64,000 nt of DNA from Allodiplogaster sudhausi (lineage: Eukaryota > Nematoda > Chromadorea > Rhabditida > Diplogasteridae): the NCBI GenBank assembly GCA_945643635.1, contig CALZFC010000104.1, forward strand, positions 451,501 to 515,500, written 5' to 3'. The notes under the pieces were generated by a model. The model saw only the letters and a program-made list of their open reading frames with translations, did no database searches and was not told the DNA's origin. This document shows, piece by piece, positions 60,068-64,000 of the stretch (within the stretch, counting starts at the first letter, position 1; each line of letters opens with the position of its first letter). The position numbers and the translations under genes are program-made.

Positions 60068-62567
60068 TGAGAGAGTGAGAGAGAAAGAGAACACGCGAAA
60101 AAGAAAAGGAGAGATAAAGGGAGGGGGAGAGAAATTGAGACAGAAAGAGAAGGAGAGAGAGATTTCCCAACACGGTCTCATTTCTGCAACGAGCACTCTG
60201 CCCGTTCCGGGCCGAACTCCTCGAACAAGTCGTAGCAAAATCCGTGATGGCAGGCCACTTAGAGTCAGCCATAAAAGTATGAGAGCGACCTTTGGGAGAT
60301 AATTAGCATGAAAGCACGGCGATTCGATTTAGAGTGATAAAAAAACAAGTCTTTTGCGACAAGCCTGTCTGATAAAGCAGGAAAAAATTTCGCAAAAAAA
60401 AAATCATCGTTAACAACACAGCCCTTTTTAAAGCAAGCTTCTGACCGAAGACAAGAAAGAAGTGTTTTAAAAAATATTTTTGACTGCTGTGATGCTGCTC
60501 AATGCGTGAATAATTTTTTTTTTTTAAATCTTTTTTTACTAACATGATTACGTTTTTTTACTACATATCCATGACTAATACATGATAAATACACCCTTGA
60601 TTCGAATTGATCATCCGAAATCTGAGATCTTGAGCTTCTTCTTCACTTGGAATTGTATAGGCCCTGGATGGGTGAGAGGCAAAAGGATGCCATCGATGTG
60701 AACAAATGGCTTTCAATCATCAGCATTAGAGAGAGAACTATAAGAGGGAGGGAGGGAAGTGAGAGGAGAGTAATATGTGGAAGAGATAGTAGAAAGGGGG
60801 AGAGAGAGAGTGAGAGGGAAGCACATAGAGAGAGAGATAGAGAGAGAGAGAGATAGAGAGAGAGAGAAATCAAAAGAGGGAGAGGTTGAAAGTGAGACCT
60901 GAGACTTGAGCAGCGAAGTCATCTTCATCCAATCGTTTTTATGATTACAACATTTGTGCACATTCTTCCTCGTCTTCTTGTGTGACATTGATGAGAGGCT
61001 GTCTTTTGCAGGCAATTTTGCGTCTTTTTCTTCCTTGAGACGTTCTTTAATCTAAGGGTCCGATCATTTTTGGCACCGCTTGTTATTCAAGTAGTTTTTC
61101 TCAGCGTCGCAAAAAGTATAAAAAAAATTACGGTATTTTTCAAGCAGTCTTACATACCCGTTTCCTGGCCCAGCAGGTAACTTATTGTGACACCATTTTC
61201 TATAATAGTGGGAATTTTTTAGTTCCCTGACTCTCAATTTCTCACTCTCTGCCTATCTTTGTCTCTCTTCTGCTCTCTCTCTCTCTCGTCCTCCTTCTCT
61301 TCCTGACATAAATCTCTTCTCCCTTTCGAACAGGCGCGAAACAAATGTGGGTCTTGCAAGAATGTGACTTGCCCAAGTGCACATGCAGAGAGTGAAGGGT
61401 CCGAGGGGTCTAGGGCAGGGTCATTGGGGTCACATACGCCCCGACTCCTATCCCTGTAAGGACTTCAGAATACCAGGAATTTGTTTAAATTTAAAAAAAA
61501 TATATACAGCTTGCAAATTTCGATTACGTTTAAGAAGTTCCTCAGTGGCAGCTCTCATTACGGTTTTCCTAAGAATTATTTGTTCCAAAGAGAAAGAAGG
61601 AGAGATGACGAAGAGCTCATCATAATGATTGAATGGAAGACGAACAGAATATGTCTCATTTTGAAGAATGCGAGAAAATCAGCGGCCGCAACCACAGAAG
61701 AGCGGAATCTTGACAGGTGGCACTCGGATAATCGGAGAGAGAGAGAAAAGATTATGATGAGGTTGTGTGAGAGAGAGAGAGAGAAGTAAAGGGAGAGATA
61801 TATAGAGATATATAGAGAGAGGTAAAGATGACGAGAGAGGAAGGGAGAGAGTGAGAGAAACAGAGAAGCAGACATAAATGAAGTGCGCGTATCACTTTTT
61901 TCTGGACCCTGAGGGCAGACGGGAGGGCGGATAGAAAAGAAGCGGAGGGGAGGGGGAGCGGGCCTAGAAATGTTGCGTCAATGATATATGGTGTAATGAT
62001 GGGGGATGTGAAAAGATTCGAGAGAGAGAGAGAAAAAAGAAAGAGAGTGATAGAGAGATGTAGAGAAAGAGAGACAGGAATAGTCTCTGCCTTCCCCTAC
62101 CTGAATCGCATGTCAGATATCCCGGTCAGCATCTCAGATTTCTTTTCCCAAGCAAACAGGCAGAGCAGCGGAACTAATTCTTCAAGATTCGGACTGAGTG
62201 AAATTAAGGGTTTTAAATATAAGTTTTAAGAGGTAAAATTTTATCAGAAAAAATTATTAAAATCAATAAGAAAGTTGATGGTGAAATGAATGACAGCATG
62301 ATTTTGATAGGATTTTAGAATCTCCTCTGATATGGCCACAAATGTAGAAGTTCAACCCGAGCACTCTTTTTCCATGCAAAATTTATATTTACATGTACTT
62401 GTCCAAGCAAAAGAGTACATTTGTAAAGAATTTATTTTCCTGAGAACTAAGGGCCCAATCTAGGAGATCACAAGCCCAGTGTCTTTTTTTCTCACCATCA
62501 GCTCAATTTCTGTCGTCATAAATATTTTTGTGGTTCCTGGCTGCGAAATCTCAGCTTTATGACTTAA

Positions 62568-62844
62568 AGGAGGTATCCGGGGAATAATTAACCTAAGTTT
62601 TTTTCTATATGGATATATTCATCTTGACGTAAAACATGTCTCCAGTAAGTTTGAGCGATTTTCTTCAATTACATTCTGAGAAATAGTAACGTGAAAAATG
62701 GCGGGTAGAGAATTAGCTACGATAGGTCAGAGCCATCCTCCTATTTCACATGCTCTCTCGACCGAGCGACAGGCAACTTTATGAGCGCGCGCATTCAAAT
62801 GCGTTCTCTAGCGCTACTGTAGAATTATTCGCCGGATACTTCCT
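62568..62844. mobile_element. MITE family C (277 bp), TTAA target duplication
   Basis: Ends are AGGAGGTATCCGGGGAATAA and, read inward, AGGAAGTATCCGGCGAATAA (18 of 20 identical). TTAA flanks both ends (62564-62567 and 62845-62848). TTAA is the target of piggyBac-type and some other DNA transposons. No coding capacity is seen. Confidence 0.82.
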
Positions 62845-62848
62845 TTAA

Positions 62849-64000
62849 GCTTTTTGAGGAAAACTGAAGAATATCTGAAGACTGAAACAGTGTTTCAGTA
62901 ATTTCGTTGTGTGGGGAGAACACAAAGGAAAGAAAGCGAATTGGGTGGTCTGCCCAATTGAGGGGGGGGGGGGGACTGACTGCCCTTGATCACCAAGGCC
63001 TCTCGCTAATCAACTGCGCAAGATGAAGATAAAAGTAGCATGCGAGTCATTGAACAGGGGGATGCAGAGTGAAGAAAAAGAGCCTCTTTGAACGTGGAAA
63101 GGGCGAATAAAGCGAGGCAGAAGGCAATTCTTGTCGCTTTACTCAAACTAGAGATATCAGAGGAAGTGCATAAAACAAATATGAGAGATGTAGGTTACAA
63201 AGCACCCAATATGGTACTTGTTCAGGTTTCATTACGGCAGTTAATGAAAGGCAATAAATGGAAATAGAACAAGAGCATATCTACAGTGGAAAATTCAGCT
63301 ATTAAAACGAGTTAAATGATCAAAGGTAAAAAGCGAGCTTTAGTAAAGGAACGAAAAACTCAGTCTTGCATTTGGCCTGACCAGGGGGGGAGAGAGAACA
63401 GTTTTTTTACTTTGAGAGGCGTGACTACAATGGTCAAAGGAAAATTGAAATAGATTACGGTAGAATTTTGTGATTCTTTCAAGACATTCACCAAATATTA
63501 GCGATGTTCTTCAGATGTTTACAAGGCGGAGCTATACAGAAGTTCACAAAAAAAACTATCATTTCCGTTTGATGGGATGTTCTCTGACTTTTCAATGCAT
63601 TGCTCATTGACACTACATTCACTCTCCATTCTCTCTCTCTATATCTCTGGATCTCTCACTTTTCACAATCACTCTGCTCTCCACTCCGTTACTTTTAATG
63701 ACGTGCGCAACTACATGGATTGCAATTAAAAGCCTCTTCGGCCAGATTGAGGTAGCCTTTGCTGCTAATAAATTGATAACGACTCGTGTTGCCTAATCAT
63801 CCAGAGCCATCGGCAGCAAACCAGCATTAAAATGGCCATAATTTCGTGATAAAACGAGATATATAAAATGAGGAGAGAGAAGAGAGAGAGAGAGAAAGGG
63901 GGAGAGAGAAAGAAATAGAGAGAGAGATAAAGAGTAAAAGTCTGATTGCCTCCTGAGCAGCAGGTAATCACCACCCTCCGATCACCGTTGATTAGTGAGC
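62849..64000. other. Gene-free right edge
   Basis: No exon is supported. Contains a G13 run (62962-62974), MITE A copy 5 and a GA-rich tract at about 63870-63930. Confidence 0.55.
63347..63478. mobile_element. MITE family A, copy 5 (132 bp, diverged)
   Basis: The left end is AGGAACGAAAAACTCAGTCT. The right part (AATAGATTACGGTAGAATTT, TGTGATTCT) matches copies 1 and 3 in order but has more changes. A short G run replaces part of the middle. Confidence 0.6.

Larger units (their letters stand above)
41365..62563. other. 21-kb region upstream of cfi-1 with no exon found
   Basis: I read both strands and find no stretch combining coding character with plausible splice sites. The region is filled with (GA)n and (CT)n tracts of 20-130 bases that switch strand every few hundred bases. 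Examples are GA at 42065-42112, 42988-43035, 44075-44165, 44980-45165, 54585-54620 and 54795-54836, and CT at 46390-46460, 48478-48540, 51590-51655 and 57095-57130. Short unique segments lie between. There are poly-G or poly-C runs, and a shared 15-mer GAATTCATCCGATGA at 43967 and 44547. The most gene-like open frame is at about 53720-53968 (+), but nothing supports it. Confidence 0.6.

Overview
This window is nuclear DNA from a nematode, almost certainly a chromadorean. The evidence is a major sperm protein (MSP) gene, a second small MSP-domain gene, a chemoreceptor-like seven-helix receptor, a TWK-type two-pore potassium channel and a CFI-1/ARID3 transcription factor, all split by introns. 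Several models close in frame over many exons: 16 exons for the channel (603 aa), 15 for cfi-1 (555 aa), 12 for a CEP104-like protein (436 aa) and 11 for a transposon-borne SANT/Myb-like gene (454 aa). I cannot name the species.

Layout. 0.5 kb: one orphan exon on the + strand, possibly MATH-domain. 1.0-3.3 kb (-): seven-helix receptor. 5.7-10.8 kb (-): TWK potassium channel. 10.9-15.2 kb: a nested transposon block just upstream of the channel start. A 316-bp MITE has a 7-bp target duplication, and a 3965-bp PIF/Harbinger element with a CAG target duplication sits inside one copy of that 7-bp duplication. The Harbinger carries an intact SANT-like gene and a transposase lacking its catalytic part. 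17.9-19.2 kb: a 1.3-kb foldback palindrome. 20.3-21.2 kb (-): two small genes, one of which takes its last codons and stop from a MITE. 21.4-24.8 kb (+): CEP104-like gene. 25.1-25.7 kb (-): the 3' end of an unrecognised gene. 27.2-30.9 kb: a sperm-gene neighbourhood with an MSP gene two bases short, an unrecognised + gene, an MSP-domain gene inside a TA-flanked element with 20-bp inverted termini, and an MSP pseudogene fragment. 33.2-41.4 kb (-): cfi-1. 41.4-64 kb: over 22 kb in which I find no exon, full of (GA)n/(CT)n tracts and poly-G runs, plus two MITEs near the right end.

How the genes relate. There are no operons to argue from; neighbours differ in strand and function. The sperm genes cluster, as MSP genes do in other nematodes. 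The channel and CFI-1 are neuronal or excitable-cell genes in known nematodes, and the long exon-free DNA upstream of cfi-1 is the natural place for its control elements. Inverted-repeat elements of at least five kinds lie close to genes. The receptor and MSP genes have one- or two-base frame breaks, so sequence error is as likely as pseudogenisation there.
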